Below are positions 5,109 through 5,746 of a stretch of DNA of 5,746 nucleotides, piece after piece. Origin of the DNA: Flammeovirgaceae bacterium (lineage in GTDB: Bacteria; Bacteroidota; Bacteroidia; Cytophagales; Cyclobacteriaceae); assembly GCA_003228395.1 (NCBI GenBank), contig QIDJ01000390.1, positions 1-5,746 of the forward strand. The letters are read 5' to 3'. The notes below the pieces were generated by a model, which saw only the letters and a program-made list of their open reading frames with translations, searched no databases and had not been told where the DNA came from. Position 1 is the stretch's first letter; the number at the start of each line of letters is the position of its first letter. A program made the translations under genes and the position numbers.

Positions 5109-5393
5109 ATGCAATTTTCAAATTATATCTTTTGGGATACGGATTCTACTGCATTGAATGTTTCAAAGCATTCCGCATACATCATCGAACGGGTAGTAGG
5201 TTATGGCACCTGGGATGATTGGAATAAATTACTGGACTTGTACGGTTATGATAAAATAAAAAAAACTGTTATTGGATTAAGAAATCTGGATCTTAAAACG
5301 CTTAGTTTTCTGAGTTTATATTTTGATCTTCCACAAGAGGCTTTTAGATGCTACACTTTCAGACAATCGAACCAGGTACACTTTCCTTATTAA
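5109..5393 (+). CDS. DUF6922-like protein, candidate antitoxin of the adjacent AbiEii-type toxin
   Basis: This small protein (94 residues from the chosen start) resembles the DUF6922-type proteins encoded directly before AbiEii nucleotidyltransferases in many Bacteroidota. Recognisable parts are NYIFWDTD (5-12), HSAYIIERVVGYGTWDDW (20-37), LLDLYGYDKIKKTVI (40-54), the LRNLDLKTLSFLSLYFDLP segment (56-74) and FRCY (78-81). It has no membrane segment or signal peptide. I chose the ATG at 5109 because it places FWD eight residues in, as in relatives, and because a perfect -7 element (5075-5082) covers the alternative ATG at 5076, which would add 11 residues. Its last 46 bp overlap the toxin start, implying coupled translation. 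Antitoxin function is inferred from gene position; DNA-binding residues are not obvious. Confidence 0.75.
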   Translation: MQFSNYIFWDTDSTALNVSKHSAYIIERVVGYGTWDDWNKLLDLYGYDKIKKTVIGLRNLDLKTLSFLSLYFDLPQEAFRCYTFRQSNQVHFPY

Positions 5394-5746
5394 GGATACT
5401 ACTCCAAAATAAACGCTTAAGCAAATTTTATTTAGCCGGTGGCTCTGCACTTGCCCTTCAGCTTGGTCATAGAAAATCGTTTGATCTTGACTTTTTCGGG
5501 CAAACAAATATTACATCTGATGAAATTGTGGAAGAATTACGATCTTACAAGAATCCAATTGAAATTTCACGATCTGAAAAAATTGTAATCTGGAGCATTG
5601 ATGGCATAAAAGTAGATTTTGTGAACTATCAATATCCCAATATTGAAAAACCGGTATATTCGGAAGGATTGAGAATTTTGTCCATTAAAGACATTGCTGC
5701 CATGAAGCTCGATGCTGTAAAAGGCCGGGGCAGGAAAAGAGATTTC
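5348..5746 (+). CDS. AbiEii-type nucleotidyltransferase toxin (PF08843-like), 3'-truncated by window
   Basis: The visible 133 residues belong to the AbiEii/AbiGii nucleotidyltransferase family, related to AbiE phage-abortive-infection toxins and MenT toxins that add nucleotides to tRNA ends. The start MLHFQTIEPGTLSLLRILL is the usual N-terminus. FYLAGGSALALQLGHRKSFD (27-46) contains the G-S motif and leads into the D46-x-D48 metal-binding pair. IDGIKVDFV (84-92) supplies the third acidic residue, D90. LSIKDIAAMKLDAVKGRGRK (111-130) is the conserved Lys-rich segment before the cut. The frame is open to the window end, so the C-terminal helical part is missing only because of the window. The ATG at 5348 overlaps the preceding gene by 46 bp in another frame, as expected for a coupled toxin-antitoxin pair. 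Substrate and phage phenotype cannot be predicted. Confidence 0.9.
   Translation, partial: MLHFQTIEPGTLSLLRILLQNKRLSKFYLAGGSALALQLGHRKSFDLDFFGQTNITSDEIVEELRSYKNPIEISRSEKIVIWSIDGIKVDFVNYQYPNIEKPVYSEGLRILSIKDIAAMKLDAVKGRGRKRDF

Overview
The window looks like a chromosomal segment of a member of the Bacteroidota. The evidence is the gene content (a WbqC-family protein, a YciO-type protein of the Sua5/YrdC superfamily, Bacteroidota-like MltG, a DUF6922-like/AbiEii pair), the near absence of Shine-Dalgarno sequences, and several promoters matching the Bacteroidota primary-sigma pattern (TTTG or TTG, about 20 bp, then TAnnTTTG). The genus cannot be fixed from the sequence. Apart from the two toxin-antitoxin modules, the genes look like ordinary housekeeping genes.

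Layout: (1) Positions 1-1580 hold three genes on the minus strand, transcribed toward position 1: a yciO-like gene, a wbqC-family gene 23 bp behind it, and, after a 108-bp gap with its own promoter, the first 65 codons of clpC (cut by the window edge). (2) Positions 1581-1757 are a divergent intergenic region with promoters facing both ways, a dyad overlapping the mltG -33 element and a short degenerate heptamer tandem repeat. (3) Positions 1758-2807 encode the endolytic murein transglycosylase MltG. Its promoter ends only 6 bp before the ATG, so the mRNA is probably leaderless or nearly so. (4) Positions 2808-3652 hold a higB-higA toxin-antitoxin operon on the minus strand, opposite to its neighbours, with a dense set of palindromes over its promoter. 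(5) Positions 3653-5043 hold a hotdog-fold acyl-CoA thioesterase and a YihY/BrkB membrane protein on the plus strand, sharing an ATGA stop/start overlap. (6) Positions 5075-5746 hold a second apparent toxin-antitoxin pair: a small DUF6922-like antitoxin candidate overlapping an AbiEii-type nucleotidyltransferase that runs off the window end.

How it fits together: mltG (septal peptidoglycan processing), the thioesterase and brkB are co-oriented. From memory, mltG, a thioesterase and a yihY gene are often neighbours in Bacteroidota, so the higBA module looks like an insertion into an older mltG-thioesterase-brkB group. A matching 8-bp word lies on each side of it. With the AbiEii-type pair immediately after brkB, this locus appears to have received accessory stability/defence modules at two nearby positions.

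I found no RNA gene, CRISPR array, transposase or convincing intrinsic terminator. I do not see a wholly new system. The most interesting parts are the layered operators of higBA, dyads overlapping the clpC and mltG promoters, and the two toxin-antitoxin modules bracketing a core gene pair.
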